NCBI RefSeq assembly: GCF_000739455.1
Contig: NZ_CP009211.1
Coordinates: 62,001-126,000, forward strand
Origin: Corynebacterium imitans
Lineage (GTDB): Bacteria > Actinomycetota > Actinomycetes > Mycobacteriales > Mycobacteriaceae
Direction: 5' to 3'
DNA: 64,000 bases
Of the stretch, positions 34,120 through 43,411 are shown piece after piece. Each line of letters starts with the position of its first letter. The first letter of the stretch is position 1. The notes under the pieces are model-generated. The model was not told the origin of the DNA. It made no database searches and worked only from the letters and a program-made list of their open reading frames with translations. The position numbers and the translations under genes are program-made.

Positions 34120-34881
34120 ATGTCTACTCTCGCCCTGCTCGCTGCCGCGTCCCTTGCCGCCGGATGGATCGACGCGGTCATTGGCGGTGGCGGCCTCGTG
34201 CTCATCCCGGTGCTCATGTCCGCCACCGGCCTGCCTGCCGCGAGCATCTTGGCCACCAACAAGGTCGCGGCGGTCACTGGTACTGCCTCGGCAGCGGTAA
34301 CTTTTGTGCGAAAAGTTGGGGTACCCAAGCTGACCTGGGGCTACGCGCTTGCCGCCGGGTGTGCGTCAGCGGGTGGCGCGCTCGCGGTGGCGCTGATTAG
34401 TGAGTCGGTTGTGCGCCCCATCATCATCGCGCTGCTGCTCGCCGTCGGCATCTTCGTCACCTGCAAGCCCGAGTTTGGCACGAAAAATCAGCAGCTGTTT
34501 ACCCGCCGTCGTGCGATCGCGGGGCTTGCGCTCGCCGGGGCGGTCGGGTTTTACGACGGCATCTTCGGGCCCGGTACCGGTATGTTCCTCATCATGGGCT
34601 TTACCGCCGTGTTCTCGCAGGCGTTTCTGCAGTCGGCGGCGATGGCGAAGGTGATCAATACCGCGACTAATTTTGGTGCGCTCGCCGTCTTCATCGCGGG
34701 CGGCTACGTGCAGTGGAAGCTCGCGCTCGTGCTCGCGGTGGCGAACGTGGTTGGTGCCCAATTGGGGGCAAGGACGGTGCTCAAGGGCGGCTCGAAACTT
34801 GTGCGTGTCGCACTCCTTGTGCTGGTAGTCGTCCTTTGTGCTCGACTCGGGTGGCAGGAGTATCTGACTCGCGCGGGCTAG
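34120..34881 (+). CDS. TauE/SafE family membrane transporter
   Basis: 253 aa with about 8 TM segments. The two family motifs are visible: AGWIDAVIGGGGLVLIPVLM with ATNKVAAVTGT, and FYDGIFGPGTGMFLIMGF with KVINTATNFGAL. Members move sulfite, sulfoacetate or other anions; the substrate here is unknown. An in-frame GTG at 34111 is an alternative start. A perfect copy of the AACTTTT/AAAAGTT inverted repeat lies inside the gene at 34299-34317. Confidence 0.88.
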   Translation: MSTLALLAAASLAAGWIDAVIGGGGLVLIPVLMSATGLPAASILATNKVAAVTGTASAAVTFVRKVGVPKLTWGYALAAGCASAGGALAVALISESVVRPIIIALLLAVGIFVTCKPEFGTKNQQLFTRRRAIAGLALAGAVGFYDGIFGPGTGMFLIMGFTAVFSQAFLQSAAMAKVINTATNFGALAVFIAGGYVQWKLALVLAVANVVGAQLGARTVLKGGSKLVRVALLVLVVVLCARLGWQEYLTRAG

Positions 34882-34882
34882 T

Positions 34883-35500
34883 ATGCCAAAATACGTATCT
34901 ATGAGCCGTTTAGATAGTCAATCAAAAACATCTGGCGCGAAGAAGCCTACGACGGAGGAGCGCATCTACGCTTCCGTACTACGCATTGCCCAGCAGGAGG
35001 GGTTCGGTGCCACGTCCATCGACGCCGTCGTGGCGGATTCGGGTGTGGCGAAAACGACCATCTATCGGCGCTACGCCGACCGGAAAGAGATGCTGGTCGA
35101 CGCGTTAGACAACATCGCGATCTCCATCCCCAAGCTCGTTGACTATTGCGAGGAAGGCAAGCCTCTGAAAAAGGAGGCGTTCCGCGACTACATCACGGAG
35201 CTCGGCGCGTTCATCGAGGACAACGTGGGCACCCGCGTGTTCGGCTCACTCATCGCTACCGCTGACCCGCTCGTGGTGGCGTGGCGCGAGCGCTTCGAGG
35301 AGGCCTTCTACGACCAGTTCATCGAGGACATCGAGGACGCGCAGAGCAACGGCACCCTGCGCGGAGGCGTGGACCCGGGCGTGGTCGGCGCGATGGTGGT
35401 CGGCGCGGTGATTCTGCGCTCGACCTTCAGTGTGGGCAGCCCGACCCTGCTGGCCAAGCGCACCACTGAGGTGCTGTGGCCGGTGATTGGCGTTAACTGA
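34883..35500 (+). CDS. TetR family regulator
   Basis: 205 aa from ATG 34883, or 199 aa from ATG 34901, which fits better if TAGTAT (34879-34884) is its -10 box. HTH: TTEERIYASVLRIAQQEGFG and VVADSGVAKTTIYRRYADR. The C-terminal domain resembles TetR_C types with an all-helical core. It starts 1 bp after the TauE gene, which it may control. The stop overlaps the convergent permease by 8 bp. Confidence 0.85.
   Translation: MPKYVSMSRLDSQSKTSGAKKPTTEERIYASVLRIAQQEGFGATSIDAVVADSGVAKTTIYRRYADRKEMLVDALDNIAISIPKLVDYCEEGKPLKKEAFRDYITELGAFIEDNVGTRVFGSLIATADPLVVAWRERFEEAFYDQFIEDIEDAQSNGTLRGGVDPGVVGAMVVGAVILRSTFSVGSPTLLAKRTTEVLWPVIGVN
34896..34916. promoter_or_regulatory. Inverted repeat TATCTA-N9-TAGATA at the TetR start
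   Basis: Perfect 6-bp arms straddle the ATG at 34901. Such placement is usual for TetR autoregulation; assignment is inference. Confidence 0.35.
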
Positions 35501-36956
35501 GGGTGAGTGTGCCGTCGAGAAGCTTGAGCACGGCGACGACGGCACCGAGCAGCACAATGCCGACGACGACCCACTCGAAGGCGTTGAACAGGCGCTCCTT
35601 GTTGCTGATGCGCGTCCACACGTACGGGATGATGCCCGGAACCACCGCGAGCGCGCCGAGCAGCACGTAGACCGGGTCCGCCGCGTAAATCAGCCACAGG
35701 GAATACACAAACCCGACCGCGCCGATGAGCATGTGGCGCTGGTTCTCCGCGCGGGTGGTTTCCGGCCCGGAGTCATCGAAGCGCGTGCCCGCGTGCGGGT
35801 GGCTTACACCCTTGCCGCGCGTGCTGAGCAGAACGAGGTAGAGCGCCGAGAAGATGTACGGCAGCAGGTACATGATGGTGGCCAGCTGCACCATCGCGTT
35901 ATACGACGCCTCGTTAGCGAAGAAGATGATCACGAACAGCTGGATGACCAGCGTGGACACCAGCTGCGCACGGAAGGGCGAGCCAGAGTTGGTGGTTTTG
36001 CCCAGGGCCTTGGGCAGCAGGCCGTCGTTCGCCATGAGCACGATCGGCTCCGCGCACAGCATCTGCCAGGACACGTACGCGCCCAGTACCGATAGGCACA
36101 GGCCGATGGAGATGAACACGCCGCCCCACGGGCCGACCACGGCCTCAAGCACTGCGCCCATCGAGTTCTCCGGTAGCGCCGCCAGCTCCGGCTGGGTCAG
36201 CACGCCGTAGGAGAGCGTCGACACTGCGACCAGCAGGAGCAGGACGGAGAGGAAGCCGATGATGGTGGCGCGGCCGACGTCGTTACGCGTGCGCGCCTGC
36301 TTGGAGTAGACGGATGCGCCCTCGATGCCGATGAACACCCACACCGTGTAGAGCATGATGCCCTGCAGCTGCTGGGAAAATGGGATCGCCGAATTTTCGC
36401 CCCAAAAGTCGAGCGTGAACTTGTCCCAGGAAAAGCCGAGGAACGCCACCAGCACGATGAAGCAGAGGATGGGCACCAGCTTGGCGATCGTGGTCACCAC
36501 ATTCATCACCGCCGCCTGCTTCACCCCGCGCGTGAGCATGGCGAAAATCGTCCACGTCAGGATTGTTACCGCGCCTGCGAGCACCCACGTGTTCTTGAAC
36601 GCGGGCACGTAGTAGCCGATGGTGGAGAAGAACAGGGTGGCGTACCCCACCTGCGCCATCACCGAGCCGAGCCAGTAGCCGAGACCGCTGGTGAACCCGA
36701 TGAAGTCGCCAAGACCCGCGCGCACATACGAGTACACGCCGGAGTCTAGGTGCGGCTTCCGACGCGCCAAGATCTGGAACACGAACGCAATCGAGAGCAT
36801 GCCCACGCCGGCAATCACCCAGCCGATGAGCATCGCCCCGGGGCTCGCCACGGAGCCGATATTTTGCGGCAGGGCGAAGATGCCGGAGCCGATCGTGGAA
36901 CCGATGATCAGGGAGACCAACGTCCACATAGTCACTGTGTGGGCACGGGTAGTCAT
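35493..36956 (-). CDS. APC family basic amino acid permease (LysI / arginine-ornithine antiporter type)
   Basis: 487 aa with about 12-13 TM segments. The first TM carries IIGSTIGSGIFALPQNIG (APC substrate-carboxylate motif), followed by RRKPHLDSGVYSYVRAGLGDFIGF, and the later MPLGATT-free APC core contains IGIEGASVYSKQARTRNDVG. This is the ArcD/LysI group, transporting lysine or arginine/ornithine. ATG 36956 is chosen because TAACTT lies 7 nt upstream (leaderless); the alternative GTG 36977 lies upstream of that box. Confidence 0.86.
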   Translation of the reverse strand: MTTRAHTVTMWTLVSLIIGSTIGSGIFALPQNIGSVASPGAMLIGWVIAGVGMLSIAFVFQILARRKPHLDSGVYSYVRAGLGDFIGFTSGLGYWLGSVMAQVGYATLFFSTIGYYVPAFKNTWVLAGAVTILTWTIFAMLTRGVKQAAVMNVVTTIAKLVPILCFIVLVAFLGFSWDKFTLDFWGENSAIPFSQQLQGIMLYTVWVFIGIEGASVYSKQARTRNDVGRATIIGFLSVLLLLVAVSTLSYGVLTQPELAALPENSMGAVLEAVVGPWGGVFISIGLCLSVLGAYVSWQMLCAEPIVLMANDGLLPKALGKTTNSGSPFRAQLVSTLVIQLFVIIFFANEASYNAMVQLATIMYLLPYIFSALYLVLLSTRGKGVSHPHAGTRFDDSGPETTRAENQRHMLIGAVGFVYSLWLIYAADPVYVLLGALAVVPGIIPYVWTRISNKERLFNAFEWVVVGIVLLGAVVAVLKLLDGTLTLS

Positions 36957-36990
36957 GACGGATAAGTTACCTGGCACACCCAGGAAACTG

Positions 36991-39162
36991 TTAGTTTTGG
37001 CGCTTTTTTGTCAGCGCGGTCGGCGTCGCGCTCCACGGGTCCTCCGGCCAGGGGTGCTTGGGGTAGCGCCCGCGCATCTCTTTGCGGACTTGGTGGTACG
37101 GCCCGTCCCAGAAACTGCGCAGGTCATCGGTCACGGCGAGCTCGCGCCCGGCAGGAGAAAGCAGGTGGAACAAAAGTTTCCGCCCCGCGATCACCGGCGA
37201 GCTTTCTAGTCCGAACGCGAGCTGCAGCTTCACCCGCACGATCGGGCGCCCGGTGGAGTAGTCGATCTTGCCGATCGGCAGCCTTTCCGGCGCGAGCTCG
37301 TCAAGCTTCGCGGCTTCTGGCCAGGGCAGTTGCCTGAGCAGCGCGTTGCGCATGTTGAGCTGGCTAATGTGCGCCCCGTTTGCCAGCTCTGCGATTTCGA
37401 TCGAGTAATCTCCTTTCGCAACGTCCGGCCACGGAGCTCCAAGCTGCTCGTGCAGGAAGTCGAGGCGCGCTTTCAGTCTTTTCGCTCCGTCGTCGAGCTG
37501 GAAATCGCGCAAGCTCAGATCGCGCAGTGCCTCCTCGGCCTCCTCCGGCGAAAGCTGCACCGGCGTGGAGCTCAGCTCAATCGCGCCGACGGCCCGGACC
37601 TTACGCCCGCGGACCTTGCCGCCTTGGAGGGCCGCTCGTATTTCTTCTGTAATCCGCTTTTCCGGCAAGTGGTAGGGCGCGGCCTCGCGGATAATCGCCC
37701 CGCGCGCGGTCCTTTGCACCTCGGCGGCGGCGATCCACTCATCTTTTCCGCCAAAAGTTGCCCGGGTGCCGCTGGCGAGTAGATATTCGTCGCCGATCCG
37801 TTTCGCCACCCACTGCGGGAACGCGGTCGCGATCACGTCGCCGTCTGGGACCTTCGGAGTTTTTGGCACCAGTCGCGCGAGTCGTTTCGCGTCCATGTCG
37901 CCAAGCTTTGCGACGCACACCGCCGCCCCCGAGCCATACTTCAGCAGCGCCGCGCCTAGCCGGGGGTCTAAGGGGAGTGCCACAAGTTTTTGGCCGAAAC
38001 TTGTGATCGCGTTGTTCTCGTCTAAGGCTCCGAGGTCGCGGAGGGTGGCGTGGGCGTCGGCAAGCGACTGCTCTGGCGGCGGGTCCAGCAGCGGCAGGTC
38101 GGGCGAGCCCCACGCCGCGATGGCGAGCGCCGCCGAGGTGAGGTCGCTGGTAGCAATTTCCGGCGAAATGTCGGGCGCGAACTTCTGGAACTCCTCGCGG
38201 GAAAACGCGCGGACAACTTCGCCCGGCCCGAGGCGACCCGCGCGGCCCGCCCGCTGCTCCGCGCTGGTCACCGCCTCCGAGACCGTGACCAGGCCCGTCA
38301 TCCCGCGGTTGTCGCGCCGTGGGACTCTTGCAAGGCCTGCGTCGACCACCCGGCGCACGCCCGGCACGGTAATCGACGACTCTGCGACGCTGGTGGAAAC
38401 AACCACCTGAGAGTCGCCATTGAGCGCCTCGTCCTGCTCGGCGGAAGACAGCCGCCCGTGTAGGGGTTTGGCGTCTTTGCACGAGCCGCACACCAGGTCA
38501 ACTTCACGCGCGCCGGGCACGAACACGAGGGTGCGGCGGTTACTATTTTCCGCTAGTCGCGCCACGTGCTGGTAGAACGCGCGGGTGCCTTGGATGCGCT
38601 CTGGATGCGGCGAATATTCGACCTCCAGCGGATAGGTGACTGCCTCCGTCGATAGGATCTGCGCGCGCATGTGGGTGGCAAAGGTTTTCGCATCCAGCGT
38701 CGCGGACATCGCGGTAAGGTAAAGGTCATCGCGCAGCACCGCCACCTCCATACACATGGCGAGTAGCAGGTCGGTGTCTAGCTGGCGCTCGTGGACCTCG
38801 TCGAGGATGATCGCGTTGACGCCGTGAAGGTCCGGGTCCTTGAGGAGGCGATTCAGTAAGACTCCCGGCGTCACGAACTCGACGAGCGAGCCGTCCTTGT
38901 GCTCGCCGCGGATCGAATACCCAACTTTTTGGCCCAAAGTTGAGCCGTCGAGGTGCGCGAGCCGTCGCGCCGCGGATCGGACCGCCACACGACGCGGCGC
39001 GGTCACAATGGTTTTGCCGACCTTGTTCGCGATCGCCGGGGGCAGCAGCGTCGTCTTGCCGGTGCCGGGTGGCGCCTGCACCACGAGCGGCCCGGAATCC
39101 GGCAGCTGATCCAGGGAATCCGCCACGGGCAGGCCCTGTCCGATTTTCGCAAGGTCAAACAT
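36991..39162 (-). CDS. ATP-dependent RNA helicase, HrpB type (DEAH/DEVH)
   Basis: 723 aa. Motifs in order: QAPPGTGKTTLLPPA (I), TAPRRVAVRSAARR (Ia), ILDEVHERQLDTDLLLA (II, DEVH), TAMSATLD (III), VVVSTSVAESSITVPGV (V) and SAEQRAGRAGRLGPG (VI), then the HA2 and HrpB C-terminal domains. ATG 39162 gives the usual start just before the ATPase core. HrpB function is poorly defined even in E. coli. Several copies of the dispersed inverted repeat lie in this gene. TACCCT 8 nt upstream suggests a leaderless mRNA. Confidence 0.88.
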   Translation of the reverse strand: MFDLAKIGQGLPVADSLDQLPDSGPLVVQAPPGTGKTTLLPPAIANKVGKTIVTAPRRVAVRSAARRLAHLDGSTLGQKVGYSIRGEHKDGSLVEFVTPGVLLNRLLKDPDLHGVNAIILDEVHERQLDTDLLLAMCMEVAVLRDDLYLTAMSATLDAKTFATHMRAQILSTEAVTYPLEVEYSPHPERIQGTRAFYQHVARLAENSNRRTLVFVPGAREVDLVCGSCKDAKPLHGRLSSAEQDEALNGDSQVVVSTSVAESSITVPGVRRVVDAGLARVPRRDNRGMTGLVTVSEAVTSAEQRAGRAGRLGPGEVVRAFSREEFQKFAPDISPEIATSDLTSAALAIAAWGSPDLPLLDPPPEQSLADAHATLRDLGALDENNAITSFGQKLVALPLDPRLGAALLKYGSGAAVCVAKLGDMDAKRLARLVPKTPKVPDGDVIATAFPQWVAKRIGDEYLLASGTRATFGGKDEWIAAAEVQRTARGAIIREAAPYHLPEKRITEEIRAALQGGKVRGRKVRAVGAIELSSTPVQLSPEEAEEALRDLSLRDFQLDDGAKRLKARLDFLHEQLGAPWPDVAKGDYSIEIAELANGAHISQLNMRNALLRQLPWPEAAKLDELAPERLPIGKIDYSTGRPIVRVKLQLAFGLESSPVIAGRKLLFHLLSPAGRELAVTDDLRSFWDGPYHQVRKEMRGRYPKHPWPEDPWSATPTALTKKRQN

Positions 39163-39170
39163 GAGTTTCC

Positions 39171-39180
39171 AGGGTAGCGT
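39171..39180. promoter_or_regulatory. Overlapping divergent -10 boxes between hrpB-like and thpR genes
   Basis: In AGGGTAGCGT, TACCCT on the minus strand (39176-39171) ends 8 nt before ATG 39162, and TAGCGT on the plus strand (39175-39180) ends 7 nt before ATG 39188. The total gap is 25 bp. Confidence 0.5.
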
Positions 39181-39187
39181 GAGGGGC

Positions 39188-39730
39188 ATGAGACGTCTCT
39201 TTGCAGCGATCGTCCCACCAGATGAGGTCCGCGAGCACCTCGTCACTGCCTTGCGCCCGATCAGGGACTTCTCCGGCACCGAAACGCGCTGGACCGACCC
39301 GGACAACTGGCACATCACCTGTGCCTTCTACGGCAGCCAGCCCAACGACGCCGCCGCCGTGAGCGACCACCTCTCGCAGGCGACTGCATTCACTCGGCCT
39401 CTTCGCCTCCACCTCCGCGGCGCGGGCTGCTTCGAGCGGCGCACACTGTGGATCGGCGTCGGCGGGGACAAAGCGCAGCTGAAAGACCTGATGGCGGACT
39501 GCAAACTCGACCCGGAGCAGTGGCACCGCCAGCGCGCCCACCTGACCGTCGCGCGCAAGGGAACCAGGACACGGGACATGCTGCTTCTCGACGACCACGC
39601 CCACGCCCTCTCCGTCTACTCCGGCCCCGACTTCACCGTGGATGAAGTCCACCTCATGGAGTCCCACCTCGGCCGGGGCCGCAGCGGCGGGCCGAAGTAC
39701 GAGGTGGTGGACACGTTCTACCTGCGCTAG
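39188..39730 (+). CDS. thpR: RNA 2',3'-cyclic phosphodiesterase (ThpR/LigT family)
   Basis: 180 aa. The two catalytic HxTx motifs of the 2H phosphoesterase fold are HITC (in WHITCAFYG) and HLTV (in RAHLTVARK), and the start RRLFAAIVPP is typical. It opens 2',3'-cyclic phosphates in RNA. ATG 39188 is supported by a TAGCGT box 7 nt upstream. The stop shares CTAG with the convergent HNH gene. Confidence 0.9.
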   Translation: MRRLFAAIVPPDEVREHLVTALRPIRDFSGTETRWTDPDNWHITCAFYGSQPNDAAAVSDHLSQATAFTRPLRLHLRGAGCFERRTLWIGVGGDKAQLKDLMADCKLDPEQWHRQRAHLTVARKGTRTRDMLLLDDHAHALSVYSGPDFTVDEVHLMESHLGRGRSGGPKYEVVDTFYLR

Positions 39731-41148
39731 GCGGGGAGGAGTTCCGCGAGCGCTCGCTCGACGTAGCTGGACGGATCGTAGGCGGGAAGGACGTCTTTGG
39801 GCTGGAAAGTCATGCCGTACTCGTCCTCTAGTGCGGCGATGCGTGCCTTCGCCTCCGTCAGGTCCTGGTCTCGGTCGAAGTCGTCGAGGATGGCGTGGCC
39901 CTTGGCGTTGAACTCCGCCGTCCGCGCACGGTTTGCGCGCACGCTGGCGAGGCTGGAGCGCCACCGGGGATTGGTCGGAGTGACCTGTCGGCCAAGGAGC
40001 CCGTCCGGCTCGTTGATCTCGTAGGTGCCGTCGGAAAACAGCCAGATGATGTCGCCGGTGACCGGGTCGGGGACGTAGCTCGCCCGCTTATCCGTCTTCA
40101 GATTGTGGTGGTGCTGGCACAGCGGGAACAGGTTGCCCGGGGTGGTCTCGCCGCCCTCGTCGAAGGGGATGCGGTGGTCCAGCTGGCAGGAGTGCGCCGG
40201 CGCGGTGCAGCCGGGGTAGACGCACGTGCCGTCGCGGGCGGTGACGTAGTCGCGCATCTCGGCAGTTGGGCTGTAGCTGGGCGTGGAGGCGTTTGCGGCC
40301 TCGTCCATGTCCAGCACTTTCGCCCCGGTCTTGGCAATCCACTCGTCGAGAGCTGTCGTCGCTTCCGGCCCCGTCCACCCGTGCCCGGGGAACTGCACTG
40401 GATCACCCGGCTCGCGACCCTTCGGCGCGTAGCAGTGCAGGACTGGCGCATTCGTGGGGGTGACCTCGCCGGTAAGCAGCTTGATCATGGCTTCGGCCAG
40501 CGTCACCTTGTGCTCGCGCGCCGCCGCCATGATGCTCTTTCGGCACCGGGCGGCGCTGAGCTCGTTTGTGTTCAGTTGCACGATGGACTGTTCGACGCCG
40601 TCCAACAGGAAGGCATCGAAGCTCACCTGCTCTTGCGAGCGGGAGCGTTCGCGCTGCTTGCGCCGCTTTTGGTCGTAGGCGCGCTCGGGGTCGATCTGGC
40701 GGATCAGCTCCCGGATGCGGCGGGTCACCGTGTGGCGTTGGGGCATGTGCTGGTTGGTGCGGGTGGGGGTGAAAAGGGAGGTCAACGCATCGTCGATAAG
40801 CGAGAGCGCTTCGGGGTCTACCTCTTCTCCGAGCTCGGCGAGGACCCGCTCGATGGCGACGAGGTGCGACATGTCGAGCAGGCGGGAGGCGCGGTGGAGG
40901 GCTTGCAGGCGCGGGAGGAGGCCCAGCGTGGCGAAGGCGAGGATGCCGCGCTCGACGAAGCCTTTCGACCACGCGGTGGCCTGCTGGATTTGGGTCACGC
41001 GCATGTCGAAGTCTTCGATCTCGGTGTCGATGTACGGGGAAAATACGGCGAAATGTGCGTCTCGGACGGCTTGGCCTGCGGAACTTATTAGGTCGTCGGG
41101 TCGTTGGGTACGAAAATGGGCTGGTGGGCTTGCGGTTGTGATGGTCAT
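39727..41148 (-). CDS. DUF222-type HNH endonuclease-motif protein
   Basis: 473 aa. A long helical N-terminal domain (DUF222-like) is followed by the HNH motif at about 340-390: CVYPGCTAPAHSCQLDHRIP, EGGETTPGNLFPLCQHHHNLK. Such proteins are abundant and variable in actinobacteria, with no agreed role. ATG 41148 follows a GAGGGG ribosome-binding site; the longer frame to 41190 includes the promoter region. It differs from the shorter HNH protein at 11573-12640, so this is not a recent duplication. Confidence 0.85.
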   Translation of the reverse strand: MTITTASPPAHFRTQRPDDLISSAGQAVRDAHFAVFSPYIDTEIEDFDMRVTQIQQATAWSKGFVERGILAFATLGLLPRLQALHRASRLLDMSHLVAIERVLAELGEEVDPEALSLIDDALTSLFTPTRTNQHMPQRHTVTRRIRELIRQIDPERAYDQKRRKQRERSRSQEQVSFDAFLLDGVEQSIVQLNTNELSAARCRKSIMAAAREHKVTLAEAMIKLLTGEVTPTNAPVLHCYAPKGREPGDPVQFPGHGWTGPEATTALDEWIAKTGAKVLDMDEAANASTPSYSPTAEMRDYVTARDGTCVYPGCTAPAHSCQLDHRIPFDEGGETTPGNLFPLCQHHHNLKTDKRASYVPDPVTGDIIWLFSDGTYEINEPDGLLGRQVTPTNPRWRSSLASVRANRARTAEFNAKGHAILDDFDRDQDLTEAKARIAALEDEYGMTFQPKDVLPAYDPSSYVERALAELLPA

Positions 41149-41178
41149 GGTGTCACCCCTCGAAATGAAGGTTCTTTC

Positions 41179-41207
41179 AAAGTAGCGCACGCATGTTCTA
41201 CCCGCAA
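41179..41207 (-). promoter_or_regulatory. Promoter of the DUF222/HNH gene
   Basis: On the minus strand TTGCGG (41207-41202) and TACTTT (41184-41179) are separated by 17 bp. About 30 nt of leader with a GAGGGG ribosome-binding site follow. This is one of the few conventional leadered promoters visible in the window. Confidence 0.55.
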
Positions 41208-41249
41208 GGGTTATCTCAGAAGAGATTTGGAAATAGGGGACTACCTGTG

Positions 41250-41783
41250 CTAATTCTCGTGCTTTGTTGTGTTCCGTTTAACCACAGCGGGCACGCCTGC
41301 GGCGAGAGAGTCGGCGGGAAGGTCCTTCGTCACGACCGCCCCCGCCGCGACCACGCATCGGTCGCCGATGCGCACGCCCGGCATCACCATCGCGCCAGCC
41401 CCGAACCAGCAGTTTTCGCCGATAACAATGGGTTTCGCGCGCTCCCAGCCAGCGGCGCGATCGTCGGGGGCGAGCGGGTGCTCCACCGTAATGAGCTGGC
41501 AGCCGGGGCCGAAGAGGGTACCCGCGCCGATGGTGACGTCCGCGATGTCGAGGATGGTGCAGTTGAAGTTCATGAAACAGCCTGGCCCGAAGTGCGTGTT
41601 CGCGCCGTATTCCAGGTGGAGTGGGGCCCAGATCTCGGGCACCTCGCTGGATGGGAAGATTTCGGACAAAAGTTCCCGGGCGCGTTGTGGGTCGGTGTTG
41701 TGGAGTGCGTTGAACTCGCGAAGCAGCGCCCAGCCTGGCTGGTGGTCGGGGAGTGTTTCCGGCTTATACCAAGTGTTCGTCAT
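41250..41783 (-). CDS. Hexapeptide acetyltransferase (maltose/galactoside O-acetyltransferase, LacA/Maa-like)
   Basis: 177 aa. An N-terminal Maa helix pair is followed by beta-helix repeats (IGAGTLFGPGCQLIT, IGENCWFGAGAMVMPGVRIGD, VVAAGAVVTKD) and the catalytic-type His in TVEHPLAP. It uses acetyl-CoA; the sugar acceptor is unknown. Only 17 bp separate it from the divergent LysE gene, with TACCCT 6 nt upstream. Confidence 0.87.
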   Translation of the reverse strand: MTNTWYKPETLPDHQPGWALLREFNALHNTDPQRARELLSEIFPSSEVPEIWAPLHLEYGANTHFGPGCFMNFNCTILDIADVTIGAGTLFGPGCQLITVEHPLAPDDRAAGWERAKPIVIGENCWFGAGAMVMPGVRIGDRCVVAAGAVVTKDLPADSLAAGVPAVVKRNTTKHEN

Positions 41784-41788
41784 GCGGT

Positions 41789-41795
41789 TAGGGTA
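41789..41795. promoter_or_regulatory. Overlapping divergent -10 boxes between maa-like and lysE-like genes
   Basis: The core TAGGGTA contains TAGGGT (plus, 41789-41794) and TACCCT (minus, 41795-41790). Each box ends 6 nt before its ATG (41801 and 41783). This is the tightest divergent gap (17 bp) in the window. Confidence 0.55.
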
Positions 41796-41800
41796 AGTGC

Positions 41801-42379
41801 ATGTTTTTACTACTCGCCACGTGGATCGCGGCGATTGCGAGCCCGGGCCCGGACCTCTTCCAGCTCATCCGCGTAGGCACGAAGGACCGGCGCGCCGGGG
41901 TGCTGTGCGCGCTGGGGATCATGGTGGGCAACACCTTCTGGATTGTGGCGTCGATCGCTGGGCTGAGTGCGCTGGTCACTGCGTTCCCGCAGGTCCTCGC
42001 AGTGCTGCAGCTGGTTGGCGGCGCGTACCTCGGATGGATGGGGCTGAGTGCGATCCGCAACGCGAGTAACCCGGACGTGTCGGCGGCGGCGAGCGTGCGC
42101 AAGCCCTTTCGCCTCGGCTTGGCGACGAACCTTTCCAACCCGAAAGCCATTCTCTTCTTCGGCGCGATCTTCGCCCAGTTCAACGCTGGCGCACTCGAAG
42201 CGGTCCTCCTGATCGTGACGGGAGTGGCCTGGTTCGTGGGGTTCGCACTTTTGGCCGCAAAGTTGGGCGGGGTCATGAAAACCTATGGCAGCGTGGTGGA
42301 CAGAGTGACCGGCGCGATCTTTGTGGCACTAGCAGTGTGGATGATTCTCAGCGGCGCACGAACCATCTTGTTATCCTAA
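41801..42379 (+). CDS. LysE/RhtB family amino acid exporter
   Basis: 192 aa with about 6 TM segments. SPGPDLFQLIRVGTKDRRAGVLCALGIMVGN and the later NLSNPKAILFFGAIF are the two LysE/RhtB signatures. Substrate not assignable. Leaderless box TAGGGT lies 6 nt upstream. It is followed after 4 bp by an SDR gene with its own TATCCT box. Confidence 0.88.
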   Translation: MFLLLATWIAAIASPGPDLFQLIRVGTKDRRAGVLCALGIMVGNTFWIVASIAGLSALVTAFPQVLAVLQLVGGAYLGWMGLSAIRNASNPDVSAAASVRKPFRLGLATNLSNPKAILFFGAIFAQFNAGALEAVLLIVTGVAWFVGFALLAAKLGGVMKTYGSVVDRVTGAIFVALAVWMILSGARTILLS

Positions 42380-42383
42380 CCAC

Positions 42384-43097
42384 ATGACAGCCCAAAAAGT
42401 AGCAGTAGTCACTGGCGGATCAGCGGGTATTGGCGCGGCGGCAGCCCGGGCTTTGGCAAAGGACGGCTGGCACGTCGTCGTCGCGGCGCGGCGCCTCGAC
42501 AAGTGCGAGGAGATCGCAAAGGAGATTGGCGGGGTTGCGGCCGAATTGGATGTGACGGATCAGGTGAGCGTCGACAAGCTTGCGGCCCAGCTTGAGCGAG
42601 TCGACCTGGTGGTCAACAATGCGGGCGGCGCGAAAGAGCTGGACTTCCTGCGCGACGCGTCTGATGCGGACTGGGAGTGGATGTTCGACACGAACGTGAT
42701 GGGCACGATGCGGGTCACGCGCGCGCTGTATCCGCAGCTCAAGGCGTCGCAGGGCCTGGTGATCAACATCGGTTCGGTCGCGGGGACGGACGCGTACAAG
42801 GGCGGGTCCGGCTACAACGCGGCGAAGTACGGGCTGCGTGGCATCACGCGTGCTTTCCGCCGCGAGGAGGCCGAGCAAAACATCCGCGTTACCGAGATCG
42901 ACCCGGGCCGCGTGAAGACGGAGTTCTCGCTCAACCGCTTCAAGGGCGACGAGGAGAAGGCGGCTGCGGTCTACGACGGCAAGCTCAACCTCAGTGCAGA
43001 GGATATTGCAGAAGCGATCCGCTGGGTGGCGAGTCTGCCGCCGCACGTGAACATCGACAGCCTGAACATCATGCCGACTGACCAGGCCGAGCGTTAG
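42384..43097 (+). CDS. Short-chain dehydrogenase/reductase (YdfG-like)
   Basis: 237 aa. The cofactor motif VTGGSAGIGAAAARAL, the NNAG motif (VVNNAGGAKELDF) and catalytic Ser, Tyr and Lys (INIGSVAGTDAYKGGSGYNAAKYGLRG) are intact. It resembles YdfG/3-hydroxy acid dehydrogenases (RVTEIDPGRVKTEF). TATCCT (42372-42377) lies 6 nt before the ATG, within the end of the lysE-like gene. Confidence 0.88.
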   Translation: MTAQKVAVVTGGSAGIGAAAARALAKDGWHVVVAARRLDKCEEIAKEIGGVAAELDVTDQVSVDKLAAQLERVDLVVNNAGGAKELDFLRDASDADWEWMFDTNVMGTMRVTRALYPQLKASQGLVINIGSVAGTDAYKGGSGYNAAKYGLRGITRAFRREEAEQNIRVTEIDPGRVKTEFSLNRFKGDEEKAAAVYDGKLNLSAEDIAEAIRWVASLPPHVNIDSLNIMPTDQAER

Positions 43098-43114
43098 CGA
43101 CTATCGTTGGTCAT

Positions 43115-43411
43115 ATGATTCTGACTATGACCCCGAACGTCGAAGGCCGCCAGATCACCGAGTACATGCGCGTGATCGGCGGCGAAACCATCATCGGCCT
43201 CGCCATGTTCCGCGACTTCGCAGGCCGCGTCCAGTCGCAGGAGGGCGAGGTCATCCAGGCGCGCGACTCCGCGCTCAACGAGCTGTGGAACCGCGCCCAG
43301 CAGATGGGCGCCGACGCCGTGGTCTCCGTCGACGTGCAGTACGACGCCCTCGGCGCGGACAACGGCCTGCTCATGGTCACCGCCACCGGCACGGCAGTGA
43401 AGTTGGCGTAA
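43115..43411 (+). CDS. YbjQ/UPF0145 family protein
   Basis: 98 aa pentamer-forming heavy-metal-binding-like domain (EYMRVIGGETIIGLAMFRDF, ALNELWNRAQQMGADAVVSVD). Function unknown. TATCGT lies 7 nt before the ATG at 43115, and a second in-frame ATG exists four codons later. It is followed directly by the S4 gene (TAAATG). Confidence 0.87.
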   Translation: MILTMTPNVEGRQITEYMRVIGGETIIGLAMFRDFAGRVQSQEGEVIQARDSALNELWNRAQQMGADAVVSVDVQYDALGADNGLLMVTATGTAVKLA